A stretch of DNA of 52,850 bases. It comes from Methanobacteriota archaeon (lineage in GTDB: Bacteria > Bacteroidota > Bacteroidia > Flavobacteriales_D > Sanyastnellaceae). Positions within the stretch are counted from its first letter, which is position 1; every line of letters begins with the position of its first letter. This document shows, piece by piece, positions 16,506-27,700 of this stretch. The translations under genes and the position numbers were made by a program. A model generated the notes under the pieces. It saw only the letters and a program-made list of their open reading frames with translations, did not search any database and was not told where the DNA came from. The stretch lies in the NCBI GenBank assembly GCA_002723115.1, contig PBNL01000012.1, positions 1 through 52,850 on the forward strand, read 5' to 3'.

Positions 16506-18404
16506 ATGAGTAAAATCATCGGAATCGACCTAGGAACTACCAACAGCTGTGTGGCTGTAATGGAAGGAAACGAACCTGTGGTAATTAACAACAGCGAAGG
16601 AAAGCGTACTACGCCTTCTATCGTTGCATTTATCGCCGACGGCGAAAGAAAAGTTGGAGAACCTGCAAAACGTCAGGCAATTACTAACCCAACAAAAACT
16701 ATTTCAAGCATAAAGCGCTTTATGGGATCTTCATTTGACGAAGTATCATCAGAAATAAAACGTATGCCTTATGAAGTTGTAAAAGGAGATAACAACACTC
16801 CTAGAGTAAAGATTGACGATCGCACATACACACCTCAGGAAATTTCAGCTATGGTTCTTCAAAAAATGAAGAGAACTGCTGAAGATCACTTGGGGACTGA
16901 CGTAACAGGCGCAGTAATTACTGTTCCTGCATATTTTAACGACGCCCAACGTCAAGCAACAAAGGAGGCTGGAGAAATTGCAGGATTAGAAGTAAAGAGA
17001 ATCATAAATGAGCCAACGTCTGCTGCGCTTGCTTATGGTCTTGATAAAAAAGATATAGATCAAAAAATCGTTGTGTTTGACCTTGGTGGAGGAACTCACG
17101 ATGTAAGTATTCTCGAACTAGGAGATGGTGTTTTCGAAGTACTTTCTACTGATGGTGATACTCACCTTGGTGGAGACGATTTCGACCAATGTCTTATCGA
17201 ATGGCTTGTTGCTGAATTCAAGAATGAAAATGGAGGTATTGATCTAAGCAAGGATCCTATGGCTCTTCAAAGACTTAAGGAGGCTGCTGAAAAAGCAAAA
17301 ATTGAACTTTCGAGCACTACAAGTACAGAGATAAACCTACCATACATAATGCCTGTTGATGGTGTGCCAAAGCACCTAGTTAGAACATTAAGCAGAGCTA
17401 AGTTTGAGCAATTATGCGACGATCTTGTGAAGCGTTCAATAGAACCTTGTGCTTCTGCATTAAAGAGTGCAGGCCTTGACAAAAGTGATATAGATGAAAT
17501 CATTTTAGTAGGTGGATCTACTCGTATTCCAGCAGTACAAGAAGCCGTTGAAAAGTACTTTGGAAAGGAGCCTTCTAAGGGTGTTAATCCAGACGAGGTT
17601 GTTGCAGTAGGCGCAGCAATTCAAGGTGGTGTACTTACAGGTGACGTAAAGGATGTCCTCCTTTTAGATGTAACTCCGCTATCACTTGGAATCGAAACAA
17701 TGGGCGGCGTATTCACAAAGCTTATCGATGCTAACACTACTATTCCAACTAAGAAGTCTGAGACATTCTCAACTGCTGCTGACAACCAACCTAGCGTAGA
17801 CATCCACGTATACCAAGGAGAAAGAGCAATGGCAAAGGACAACCACAAGATTGGTCAGTTCCTTTTAAGCGACATCCCTCCTGCTCCACGTGGAGTTCCT
17901 CAAATTGAAGTTACTTTCGATATTGACGCAAATGGAATCATCAATGTTAGCGCAAAAGACAAGGCTACAGGAAAGGAAAACAACATACGTATTGAGGCTT
18001 CAAGCGGACTATCTGATACTGAAATCGAAAGAATGAAGGCTGAAGCTGAAGCAAATGCTGATGCTGACAAGGAAGCAAAAGACAAGGCTGACACTTTAAA
18101 CCAAGCTGACGCGCTAGTTTTCCAAACAGAAAAGCAACTCAAAGAGTTTGGCGACAAAATTTCTGAAGACAAACTAGCTCCTATTAATGAGGCTAAGGAC
18201 GAGCTAAAGAAAGCTCATTCTGAAGCAAACATTGAAGCTTGTAAGTCTGGAATTGAGAAGCTTAACGCTGCCTTCCAAGCTGCATCTCAAGAAATGTACG
18301 CTTCACAGGGTGGAGCTGAAGGTGCCACTCCTGAAGGCGAATCTGCTCCTGAAGACGATCAAGAAGTAACAGATGTCGACTTTGAGGAAGTAAAGGAAGA
18401 CTAA
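16506..18404 (+). CDS. dnaK: DnaK, Hsp70 chaperone
   Basis: A 632-residue Hsp70. The ATPase domain starts [17 protein letters not shown] and includes [18 protein letters not shown] (with His where many bacteria have Phe, a common Bacteroidota variant) and [12 protein letters not shown]; the linker [13 protein letters not shown] and the substrate-binding domain follow, then a helical lid and the acidic tail [12 protein letters not shown]. DnaK folds and refolds proteins with DnaJ and GrpE, whose genes are not nearby. A GTG 33 bases upstream gives an N-terminal extension with no family support; the ATG at 16506 is used. A strong terminator follows at 18429. Confidence 0.98.
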   Translation: MSKIIGIDLGTTNSCVAVMEGNEPVVINNSEGKRTTPSIVAFIADGERKVGEPAKRQAITNPTKTISSIKRFMGSSFDEVSSEIKRMPYEVVKGDNNTPRVKIDDRTYTPQEISAMVLQKMKRTAEDHLGTDVTGAVITVPAYFNDAQRQATKEAGEIAGLEVKRIINEPTSAALAYGLDKKDIDQKIVVFDLGGGTHDVSILELGDGVFEVLSTDGDTHLGGDDFDQCLIEWLVAEFKNENGGIDLSKDPMALQRLKEAAEKAKIELSSTTSTEINLPYIMPVDGVPKHLVRTLSRAKFEQLCDDLVKRSIEPCASALKSAGLDKSDIDEIILVGGSTRIPAVQEAVEKYFGKEPSKGVNPDEVVAVGAAIQGGVLTGDVKDVLLLDVTPLSLGIETMGGVFTKLIDANTTIPTKKSETFSTAADNQPSVDIHVYQGERAMAKDNHKIGQFLLSDIPPAPRGVPQIEVTFDIDANGIINVSAKDKATGKENNIRIEASSGLSDTEIERMKAEAEANADADKEAKDKADTLNQADALVFQTEKQLKEFGDKISEDKLAPINEAKDELKKAHSEANIEACKSGIEKLNAAFQAASQEMYASQGGAEGATPEGESAPEDDQEVTDVDFEEVKED

Positions 18405-18428
18405 AAGTTATTTTAACTAACACAATTT

Positions 18429-18460
18429 CAAAGGCTCCCAAGTAGGGGGCCTTTGTTTTT
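18429..18460 (+). terminator. Intrinsic terminator of dnaK
   Basis: CAAAGGCTCCC pairs with GGGGGCCTTTG through an 11-bp stem (one G-T pair) with a 5-base loop, followed by TTTTT. It starts 24 bases after the dnaK stop and isolates dnaK as a single-gene unit. Confidence 0.9.
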
Positions 18461-18493
18461 GCCTACAATCTGTGACGTCGCTATATTAGAGAC

Positions 18494-19513
18494 ATGACAG
18501 ACAGAAGAGATTTTCTAAAAAAACTTGCAGTATTTGGAGGGGCTTTAGGATTGAGTCCAATTGCAGTTAGCCGAATGGTTGGAGCAGAAGAAGCCAAACT
18601 GGTTAAAAACTCACCGCAAGACTCATGTTTCATAAACAATGAAACAGCGAGAATGGTCAGCACTTGGAATCATGGTATTCTAGCAAATGCGGAAGGGTTT
18701 AAAGCATTAGAAAAAGGTGGCAGCGCAATGGATATGATAGAAGCTGCTGCGAGGTTAGTTGAGGAAGACGCTGAAGGAATAAGTGTAGGAATAGGAGGCT
18801 TGCCAGACAGAGATGGTAACGTAACATTAGACGCATGTTGCATGGATCATAAAGGAAGAGCAGGATCTGTTTGTTTTATGCAAGACATCATGTATCCTCT
18901 CTCTGTTGCAAGAAAAGTAATGGAAGAAACTCCCCATGTAATGCTTGCTGGTGAAGGCGCAAGGCAATTCGCTATAGAACAAGGATTCACACCGACGAAC
19001 TTACTAACTGAAAAAGCACATGCAGCCTGGGAAAACTGGAAAGAAAAAAGTCAATACAAACCCATAATCAATATTGAAAACCACGATACTATTGGGATTC
19101 TAGCACTAGACAAAAAAGGAAGACTAGCTGGCGGTTGTACTACTAGTGGGCTTGCATATAAAATGCATGGACGAGTTGGAGATAGCCCCATTATCGGAGC
19201 TGGGCTATTCGTTGATGGAGAGGTTGGTGCAGCAACAGCTACAGGATTAGGAGAAGCTGTTATAAGAACTGTAGGATCATTTTTAGTTGTAGAACTTATG
19301 AGAAGTGGTATGGATCCGCAGAAAGCATGTGAAACTGCTGTCAAGAGAATTATGGACAGAATGGATACAAGCAACTTACAAGTTGGATATTTAGCCTTAG
19401 ACAAGCAAGGCAGATACGGAGCTCATGCCATTCACAATGGTTTTAATTACGCTGTTACTACCTTAAAATACTCTAACATCACTGAGGAATTAATTGACTC
19501 AACTTGGGGATGA
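18494..19513 (+). CDS. Tat-exported N4-(beta-N-acetylglucosaminyl)-L-asparaginase (glycosylasparaginase, Ntn hydrolase)
   Basis: A 339-residue precursor. The N-terminus TDRRDFLKKLAVFGGALGL is a twin-arginine signal. The HDTIGIL motif contains the autocleavage site D198/T199; T199 becomes the N-terminal nucleophile of the beta chain. Downstream GGCTTSGLAYKMHGRVGDSP and GAGLFVDGEVGAATATGLGE are conserved in glycosylasparaginases. The enzyme cleaves the GlcNAc-Asn bond of glycosylated asparagine, which suggests use of glycoprotein fragments in the periplasm. The gene overlaps the UbiA gene by 4 bases (ATGA), so the pair is co-translated despite no obvious metabolic link. Confidence 0.9.
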   Translation: MTDRRDFLKKLAVFGGALGLSPIAVSRMVGAEEAKLVKNSPQDSCFINNETARMVSTWNHGILANAEGFKALEKGGSAMDMIEAAARLVEEDAEGISVGIGGLPDRDGNVTLDACCMDHKGRAGSVCFMQDIMYPLSVARKVMEETPHVMLAGEGARQFAIEQGFTPTNLLTEKAHAAWENWKEKSQYKPIINIENHDTIGILALDKKGRLAGGCTTSGLAYKMHGRVGDSPIIGAGLFVDGEVGAATATGLGEAVIRTVGSFLVVELMRSGMDPQKACETAVKRIMDRMDTSNLQVGYLALDKQGRYGAHAIHNGFNYAVTTLKYSNITEELIDSTWG

Positions 19514-20358
19514 TAAAAAATAGAGAAATAAAGGATTGGCTAATAACAATAAGAATAGGCCATTTATCTGGCTTAGCAATTGCTGTTATTGCAATACGCC
19601 ACAGTTTCTATGGTGAATTTTTTCCCACAACTCCACTATTAGAAATTCTATTTATCCTACCAATTATTCTTATTTCTGCTGGCGGAAACATAATCAACGA
19701 CTACTTTGATATAAAAGAAGACAGAATTAAAAGGCCTAAAAAAGCAATCATAGGCCGAACTCTCAAAAGAAGAACCGCAATGTTTAGCCATTGGGTACTC
19801 AGCGCTTTAGGATTAGCATCCGCAATTGCGTTAAGTGTATTAGTCGAATCTTACATCCCGATCGCTATTGTGTTTCCTGCAACATTTTTCCTATTCCTTT
19901 ATTCATGGCTGAAAAGGAAATTACTAATTGGAAACTTCGTAGTTGCAAGCATAGCAACTGCTTTCATCCCATTGTCTTTATGCGATGTTGATACGCGCCA
20001 TCTTGGTGACAAATACGATTGGTTCTGCTGTCTAGTTTTTACTTCTATATTCATTCGACAATTAGTTAAAGACATTGAAGATTACAACATAGACAAAAGC
20101 AATAACTACAGAACATGTGTTGTAGCCTTGAGCCCAAACAAAGCTTGGCTTCTCATTTATGCCATTGAATTATGGTTGATTTTCTTAGCATCTGACGCAA
20201 TATCTCACTCCCCTTCACTTGCATTTCAAATATTCATGGGAACTACTCTTCTAGGAACATTGTTTTTCTCATGGCGCAAAAAAACCCAAGCCGTTTCAGC
20301 TTGGGTTAGATTGTTAATCATCTCAGGACTTGCCTGGATGGTTCTTTACGGCTATTGA
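19510..20358 (+). CDS. UbiA-family polyprenyltransferase
   Basis: A 282-residue integral membrane protein with about eight to nine hydrophobic segments and both aspartate-rich motifs of the UbiA family: NIINDYFDIKEDRIKRP (about residues 61-77) and KDIEDYNIDKSNNYRT (about residues 187-202). These bind the prenyl diphosphate through Mg2+. In Bacteroidota such proteins are often called geranylgeranylglycerol-phosphate geranylgeranyltransferase-like; menaquinone or haem A prenylation are alternatives, and the substrate is not decided by sequence alone. The ATG at 19510 lies in the stop of the asparaginase gene. Near its 3' end the coding DNA also forms a minus-strand terminator. Confidence 0.87.
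   Translation: MIKNREIKDWLITIRIGHLSGLAIAVIAIRHSFYGEFFPTTPLLEILFILPIILISAGGNIINDYFDIKEDRIKRPKKAIIGRTLKRRTAMFSHWVLSALGLASAIALSVLVESYIPIAIVFPATFFLFLYSWLKRKLLIGNFVVASIATAFIPLSLCDVDTRHLGDKYDWFCCLVFTSIFIRQLVKDIEDYNIDKSNNYRTCVVALSPNKAWLLIYAIELWLIFLASDAISHSPSLAFQIFMGTTLLGTLFFSWRKKTQAVSAWVRLLIISGLAWMVLYGY
20278..20307 (-). terminator. Intrinsic terminator of the minus-strand propeller gene, embedded in ubiA coding sequence
   Basis: On the minus strand AACCCAAGC pairs with GCTTGGGTT in a perfect 9-bp stem with a 7-base loop and is followed by TTTTT. It lies about 45-75 bases past the stop of the convergent propeller gene but inside the last 27 codons of ubiA. Confidence 0.75.
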
Positions 20359-21575
20359 GCCACATATATCTTTCTCACATCTCCATTTGAAAGCATTTGG
20401 ACTTTCATCCCTCTGTTTCCTGTAGACCAAACCTTTCCCAACATATCATATTCACCTATTACTACAGCTTCATCATTATTAATTCCAACAACTGACTGAA
20501 TCGTTCTAATATCAAAAGCAATGGCTCCTGGCACCTCTCCAGCATCAAAGGAATTAATCAGCACTCCTTCTGAATTTATGATATGAACCTCACCCAACAT
20601 ATCAGCCGAAAACAATGTAGAAGTAGCATAAACATCACCATTCATTGGATTCACAGCCATTCTGTAGTAATTATCCTCTGCAGGACCCCACATACCTTCA
20701 ACTGGACTCAAATCAGAAATATTTGCCTTACGCAATCCCATTTCGCCTCTAATCTGAAACACCAGCTTCTCTCCTAACACAGCTGCAGCATTACACCCAG
20801 CAGCCACACCTTCTACATACTGAGTAGAAACACCATTTTCTTCAGCTCCTAGCCCTACCAAGTCAACTCTTGACAAACTTGTAGCAGACCAATCCGTATT
20901 ATTTACAGTTACAACACCGCCATCAACAACTTTAATATGAGCAGGATTCTTACCCTCAACTCCTAAATCGAACTCCTCATAAATTCCAGATACTATATCA
21001 TAAACTCCAACAAATCCAACCTCTTGTGCCCAAGCAAAACCATTATTAATAGCAACATAAACTTTACCATCAACAATAGAAATCCCCTCACAAGCAAAAC
21101 CTACACCTTCTGTTGCTTCTAACTGTCCAACTTGCTCAAGTGTTTCAGCATCAAACCACAGCAAATAAGAATCAAACTCAACAGATCCCCAAGTAACAGG
21201 ATCTGAATCACCTCTTGTCATATAGATCATACCATCATGGTATGCAATATGCCTTACTCCCTGAACTTCAACCTCTGCCTCAACTTCCCAACTATCTAAT
21301 CCTATCTTAAAAATCTTATTATCAGCACCTACAAAAGCAGAACCTCCTTCAATAATTATGTTAGTAGTAAAATCTGCGTCAGGAAAATCCATAACATCAG
21401 CAAACTCACCAGTTGTCGGGTCATAAACACCAACTGAAGCCGACTCAACCATTTCATTCGTATTCCAATCAAGCACTCCTTCATTTAAAACCCAAACACC
21501 GTTTAACACTTCGGTTTGGGCTAAAGAAGTAGTAATAAATGCTGCAGTAGCAAGTAATAAAAAGTAATGTCTCAT
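20352..21575 (-). CDS. Secreted YncE/DUF5074-like beta-propeller protein
   Basis: A 407-residue protein with a signal peptide (MRHYFLLLATAAFITTSLAQ) and repeating blade-like units, for example KIFKIGLDSWEVEAEVEVQG, VYVAINNGFAWAQEVGFVGV and DVYATSTLFSADMLGEVHII, in keeping with a propeller of the DUF5074/YncE kind. The last residues (VIGEYDMLGKVW to KIYVAQ) resemble a type IX secretion C-terminal domain, with the DMLGK motif, though shortened. The role may be binding of metals or ligands at the cell surface; none is shown. The ATG at 21575 gives the signal peptide; 20 codons upstream are not plausible. A -33/-7 pair lies upstream. Confidence 0.72.
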   Translation of the reverse strand: MRHYFLLLATAAFITTSLAQTEVLNGVWVLNEGVLDWNTNEMVESASVGVYDPTTGEFADVMDFPDADFTTNIIIEGGSAFVGADNKIFKIGLDSWEVEAEVEVQGVRHIAYHDGMIYMTRGDSDPVTWGSVEFDSYLLWFDAETLEQVGQLEATEGVGFACEGISIVDGKVYVAINNGFAWAQEVGFVGVYDIVSGIYEEFDLGVEGKNPAHIKVVDGGVVTVNNTDWSATSLSRVDLVGLGAEENGVSTQYVEGVAAGCNAAAVLGEKLVFQIRGEMGLRKANISDLSPVEGMWGPAEDNYYRMAVNPMNGDVYATSTLFSADMLGEVHIINSEGVLINSFDAGEVPGAIAFDIRTIQSVVGINNDEAVVIGEYDMLGKVWSTGNRGMKVQMLSNGDVRKIYVAQ

Positions 21576-21593
21576 AATAATTTTTTCGTGTTG

Positions 21594-21624
21594 CAAAGTA
21601 ACTGCATCCCGATTCCCCAAACAA
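21594..21624 (-). promoter_or_regulatory. Bacteroidota-type promoter of the propeller gene
   Basis: On the minus strand a TTG (21624-21622) and TTACTTTG (21601-21594; 7 of 8 match to TAnnTTTG) are separated by 20 bases, the spacing usual for Bacteroidota primary-sigma promoters. The start codon is 18 bases downstream of the box. Confidence 0.45.
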
Positions 21625-21633
21625 CTAAAGACC

Positions 21634-21660
21634 AAAAAAAGGCCAACATTTCTGCTGGCC
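21634..21660 (-). terminator. Intrinsic terminator of the giant repeat-protein gene
   Basis: On the minus strand GGCCA and TGGCC form a short GC-rich stem (with two further inner pairs) and are followed by TTTTTTT. It begins 40 bases past the stop codon of the 9-kb gene. Confidence 0.75.
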
Positions 21661-21700
21661 CTTTCAAAACATCGGTTAAGACTCTAACGAGTATGCCTAC

Positions 21701-24700
21701 TTATTCGTAAACAGTACCCCAAGAGATTAGGAAGTCAAGTAAGTCCTCTGCTTGAACAACACCGTCGCCGTTAAAGTCCGGACAAACTGTGTAAGTACAA
21801 GTCGAGTCATCGATGTTCGCTAGTTGGTTGTAGTTAAACGCCTCTGGATCTGTACATCCTGGGAATGCACAGTTACCTGCATCGTACTCAGCTGATGGAT
21901 CGTAGTTAGCCGCTTCTACATATGTACATCCTGGCTCATTGATGTCAATCAATTCGTCAAGCGGAACTGCTACTGGAGAACAAGCCTCAGCAACCCAATC
22001 CATTGACCAATCCGGTCCAGACTGACCGTATGCAATCAAGAACTCAAGTAAGTCCTCAAGCTGCACAATGCCATCTCCGTTGAAGTCTGCACTAACTGGT
22101 GTGTTAGAACATCCGTCATTGTCGTTAGCGTACAGGTTGTAGTTACTGTAGTCATCATTTGTACATCCAGTGAACATACATGATCCGTCATCATCAGTTG
22201 CTGTAGCATCGTAGTTAGAAGCATTTGCATAAATACACCCTCCTACTTCGTCTACATCACAGATTCCATCACCGTCTGCATCTTCACACTCTTCATCACA
22301 GTTGCCTTCTGCGTCAGGGTAAATACAAGAACCATCACTTAAAGTAGCGTTTGGATCGTAGTTACATGCTGATGGAACTATACATCCAGAACAAGATGTG
22401 TATTCACATGATCCATCATCCTCAGTTGCAGTAAAGTCGAAGTTACAAGCGGTTTGGTCTGTACATCCAACCTGTGGATACACACAAGAACCATTCTCCT
22501 CTGTAGCATCTGGATCGTAGTTGGTAGCAGTCGAATCTGTACATCCGTTCACCTCGAACGCATCACAAACTCCGTCACCATCTGTATCAACTAAACAATT
22601 GCCTTCACAATCGTAACCTACTTCTGGGAACTCACAAGAACCATCAGGGTATATCGCGTTCTCATCGTAGTTACATGCATCAGGTGTAGCACAGCCGAAA
22701 CAAGATGTAAAGTCACATGAACCATCATTCACAGTTGCATCTGGATTGTAGTTACAAGCTGTTAGAATCATACATCCAGCAACGTCGTACTCACATGAGT
22801 TATCATCAATAGTTGCATCTGGATCGTAGTTGCCTGCCTCAGAATCTGTACATCCAAGACAGCTTGAGTAATCACAAGAACCGTCGTTTATAGTAGCCTC
22901 TGGGTTGTAGTTACAAGCATTCTCGTTTGTACATCCTGAAGTTGCACAAGAAACGTAATCACAGTACCCTGAAACATCTGCATCTGGGTTGTAGTTACAA
23001 GCAGTTTCATCCATACATCCGATCACTACACATAAGTTACCAAACTCATCGAAGTACTCACATGGAGCTTCTTCACCGTAGTTACAAGCAAATTCGTCTG
23101 TACAAATATTGTTTCCACCCATTGGCATACCAAACAGACAAGAGAAGTCACAAGAACCTGGTAGGTAGAAATCAGCTTCTGGATCGTAGTTACATGCGAA
23201 TGGCAGTGTACAACCTCCAACCTGAATTATACAAGATCCATCGTCATCAGTAGCGAATGGGTTGTAGTTGTTCGCCTCTGGATCAGTACAGCCAGGGATC
23301 TCTAATTCATCACAGATTCCGTCACCATCTGTATCGTTGATACAGTTGCCATCACAATCAACGAATTGGTTCGCTGGGTATGTACACTCGTTTGGTGAGC
23401 TGATCGTTGCATCAGGATCATAAGTACATGACTCTGGATCCATACATCCTGCACATGATTCAAATTCACAATCTGTAAAGATTAAGTAATCTGCATCTGG
23501 ATCGTAGTTACAAGCAAATGGCAATGAACATCCACCCTCTAAACAAGAACCGTCGTCGTCAGTAGCGGTCGGGTTATATCCAGGATTCGTAGGATCAGTA
23601 CAACCTGCAATTTCAAATTCATCACAGATTCCATCACCATCAGCATCATTGATACACTCACCGTCACAACCGTAGCCGTACTCAGGGTATGTACATGAAT
23701 TGTCATTCAATGTCGCATCTGGATCATAGTTACAAGCTGCTTCATCAGTACATCCTGAACATGATGTGAATTCACAAGATCCAGCTAATTGGTAATCAGC
23801 TTCAGGATCGTAGTTACATGCGAATGATATAATACAACCTCCAACAAGACAAGAACCATCATCTACGTTAGCAGCTGGGTTATATCCTGGGTTGGTTGGA
23901 TCCATACAACCTGCTATTTCTAACTCATCACAAATTCCGTTTTCATTTACATCATTGATACAGTTTCCATCACAATCATAACCAAACTGTGGGTAGAAAC
24001 AAGTACCATCGTCTTGGTTTGCATCTGGATCGTAGTTACAAGCTGTATCGTCCATACAACCTTCGATCATTGTGTTGTAAACAATTATCTGAACGAATGT
24101 TGCAGAATTACCACAATCGTCAGCAACTGTGTATGTTCTTTCTATTGTTGTTGTTGAGCCTTCAATAGAAAGTATTACATCTTCATACCACCAAGTTGGC
24201 TCTAAATCACATGCATCCCAAACTAGAACAAATGGATCTGGCATTTCATCACCATCAGCTTCGTTCAAGAATACCTCAGCATCTGGAGTGAATGTAAATT
24301 CAGGAGCCGTGTTATCCTCAACAGTTATTGTTTGAGTAGCAGAGGTTGAGTTTCCTGAGTTATCAGTAGCAACAAATGTTCGTACTAACTGATAGCTGTT
24401 TGGACAATCTCCTTCTATAATACTCTCGTATGTTACAATTGTTGCATCAGAACAGTTGTCTTCTGCAGTTGCATCATCAAGAGGCATTTCATCACTACAT
24501 TCAATTGAGTAATCAGCTGGAACAGTCAATACAGGAGCTGTAGTGTCTTCAACTGTAATTGTTTGAGTTAATACAGTAAAGTTTCCACATCCATCAATTG
24601 CAGTAAACTCTCTGATGATTTGGTAGTTGTCTGTAACATCGTTTGGAATAATCCATTGAGATTCAAACACCTCTACAACACCACAGTTATCTTCAGCTGT

Positions 24701-27700
24701 AGCTTCCTCTAATGGAATATCATCAGAACATTCAACTGTGTAATCTGCAGGAATAGTTAAAACTGGTGCAGTTGTATCAACAACAGTAATTACCTGAGTC
24801 GCTACAGAAGAATTTCCACAATCATCAATTGCTGTGAATGTTCTAGTTAAAATGTAATCACCAGCGCATAGTCCTGGAGTATTAGCAACATCTACAACAA
24901 TTGTAACCTCACCACAATTATCAGATGCTAATGCATCATCCATTACATACTCATCTGAGCACTCTGTCGTGTAGTCTGCTGGTATGAAGTCAAATGTTGG
25001 TGCTGTTGTGTCAATGATTGTAATTACTTGAGTAGCCTCAGTTGTATTACCACAATCATCAGCAGCAGTGAATGTACGAGTGATAGTGTACTCACCTGCA
25101 CACTCTCCTTCAGTTGTCACTTCATCAACAGTAATTGTAACCTCTCCACAGTTATCTGTTGCGTCTGCCTCAGCCATAGGATGTTCATCTGAACATTCAG
25201 CTGTGTAATCAGCAGGCAAATAAGTAAACACCGGAGCAGTAGTGTCAATAATTGTAATAGTTTGTACTGCTTCAGAAGAATTTCCACAATCATCAGTAGC
25301 TGTGAACGTACGAGTGATAGTGTATTCTCCTGCACATGCGCCTGGAGTAGTTAATTCATCAACCTCAATTGTCACTTCACCACAATTATCAGTTGCTGAT
25401 GCTGGGTACATAGGGTGAGAATCTGAACATTCAGCCGTGTAATCAGCAGGTATTGAAGTGAATTCTGGAGCAGTTGTGTCAACTATAGTGATGGTCTGAG
25501 TAGCCTCAGTAGAGTTACCACAATCGTCAGTAGCTGTGAAAGTTCTTGTTATAGTGTATTCGCCAGCGCAAGCACCAGGAATAGTAGACTCAACTAATTC
25601 AATCGTTACACTACCACAGCTATCAGTAGCTGAAGCTTCATCCATTGGATGCTCGTCATTACACTCTGCTATGTAGTCAGCAGGGATAGTAAGTACTGGA
25701 GCTGTAGTATCGATAATAGTGATAGTCTGAGTTGCCTCTGATGAATTTCCACATTCGTCAGTAGCTGTGAACGTACGAGTGATTACGTAGTCGCCAGCAC
25801 AAGCGCCAGGAGTAGTTATCTCTTCAACAGTGATCGTTATCTCACCACAGTTGTCTGTAGCAGAAGCCTCTTCCATAGGGTGCTCATCCGAGCACTCTGC
25901 TGTGTAGTCAGCTGGCACGTATGTGAATACAGGGTTTGTTGAATCGATAATAGTAATGGTTTGGACTACTGTTGTTGAGTTGTCAGCATTGTCGGTAGCT
26001 GTGAACGTACGAGTGATAACGTAGTCGCTTTCACAAGATCCAGGAGTAGTTTCTTCAATTAGTGTAATTACTGCATCACCACAGTTATCAGAAGCAGTTG
26101 CTTCTTCCATAGGGTGCTCGTCTGAACATTCTGCAGTGTAGTCGGAAGGGATGTATGTGAATACTGGAGAAGTAGTATCTGATACAGTAATTGTTTGGGT
26201 TACATCACTTGAATTACCACAACCATCAACAGCTGTGAAAGTTCTGTATAAGTAGAAAAGACCGCCGTTTTCCCCAGCAACAATATCTTCTGTTACAGTT
26301 ATATCCACATCATTGCAAAGATCAGTTGCAGTAGGGTAGACCATTGGAAGCTCATCATCACAACTAGCTTCATAGTCCTCAGGAATAAATGTGAATTCTG
26401 GGGCAGTAGTGTCAACGATAGTGATTACTTGTTCAACTGAGCTAGAGTTACCACAAGCGTCTGTTGCAGTGAAGGTTCGGGTTATTTTGTAGTCGCCATC
26501 ACAAATACCAGGAGTAGTAACTGCTTCTACGGTTACAACAACAGTGTTGCAATTGTCAATAGCTGCAGCCATGTACATAGGGTGGTTGTCGCTGCATTCT
26601 GCAGTGTAGTCCTCTGGTACATATGCAAAGGTTGGCGCCTGAGTGTCGACAATTGTAATCGTCTGAGTAGCCGAAACCTCATTGCCACAATCATCTACTG
26701 CAGTGAACGTTCGGTTTACTAAGTAATCTCCTGGACAAGATCCAGCAATTGTATCTACTACTAAAGTGATATTTGATGTTCCACAGTTATCAATAGCAGA
26801 AGCATGACCAAGCGGATGTTCGTCAGAACATTCTGCTGTGTATGAATCTGGAATTATTAATTCAGGAGCAGTAGTATCAACTACAGTAATAGTCTTAGTA
26901 GCTGAAGTTGCGTTTCCACATTCATCAGTAGCTGTGAATGAACGCGTAATTACATACTCGCCAGTACAAGTTCCAGCTTCAGTATTCTCATGAATTACAA
27001 TTGTTACTTCACCACAACTGTCTGTTGCAGTTGCCTCAGCGTAAATAATCTCCTCAGAACATTCAATTGTGTAATCTTCTGGAATCGTTAGCTCAGGTGC
27101 AGTTGTGTCTACAATCGTAATTGTTTGTGAATCAATCGTGTAATTTCCACAGTTGTCAGACGCAGTAAAAGTTCTAACTATTGCATAGCTATGCGGACAA
27201 TTATCTGACCAAATTGTATCATAATAAGTATCTACATATGAAATTGTTGGAGTTGAACAACCTCCTTCTGCTGTTGCTAGGCCAAAATCAGTGACATCAC
27301 ACTCAACAGTCATGTCCTCTGGAATGTATAGGTTTGGTGGATTCTCTAATCCGTCACAAATACCATCTCCATCTTGGTCTGATAAACAAGTTCCATCACA
27401 GTTATATTCTGGGAGAGGGTAGATACATGAATCATCTGCATCGGTTGCCTCCTCATTGTAGTTACATGCATTTGTATCCATACAACCAGCGATTTCGTAC
27501 ATATCACAAATACCGTCATTATCGAAATCTGAAATACAAGATCCATCACAGTAATATCCTGTTACAGGGAATGTACAATCGCCTGGAATAGTTGCTGATG
27601 GGTCGTAGTTACATGCGTTTACACTCATACAGCCAACGCAGCTGGTGTATTCACAACTGTCATCTGATACGTTAGCAGAAGGGTCGTAGTTACAAGCATT

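Noticed and set aside
20352..20520. Full type IX sorting domain on the propeller protein.
   Set aside because: The DMLGK-like motif is present but the tail is short and lacks the usual final strand pattern, so it is mentioned only as possible.
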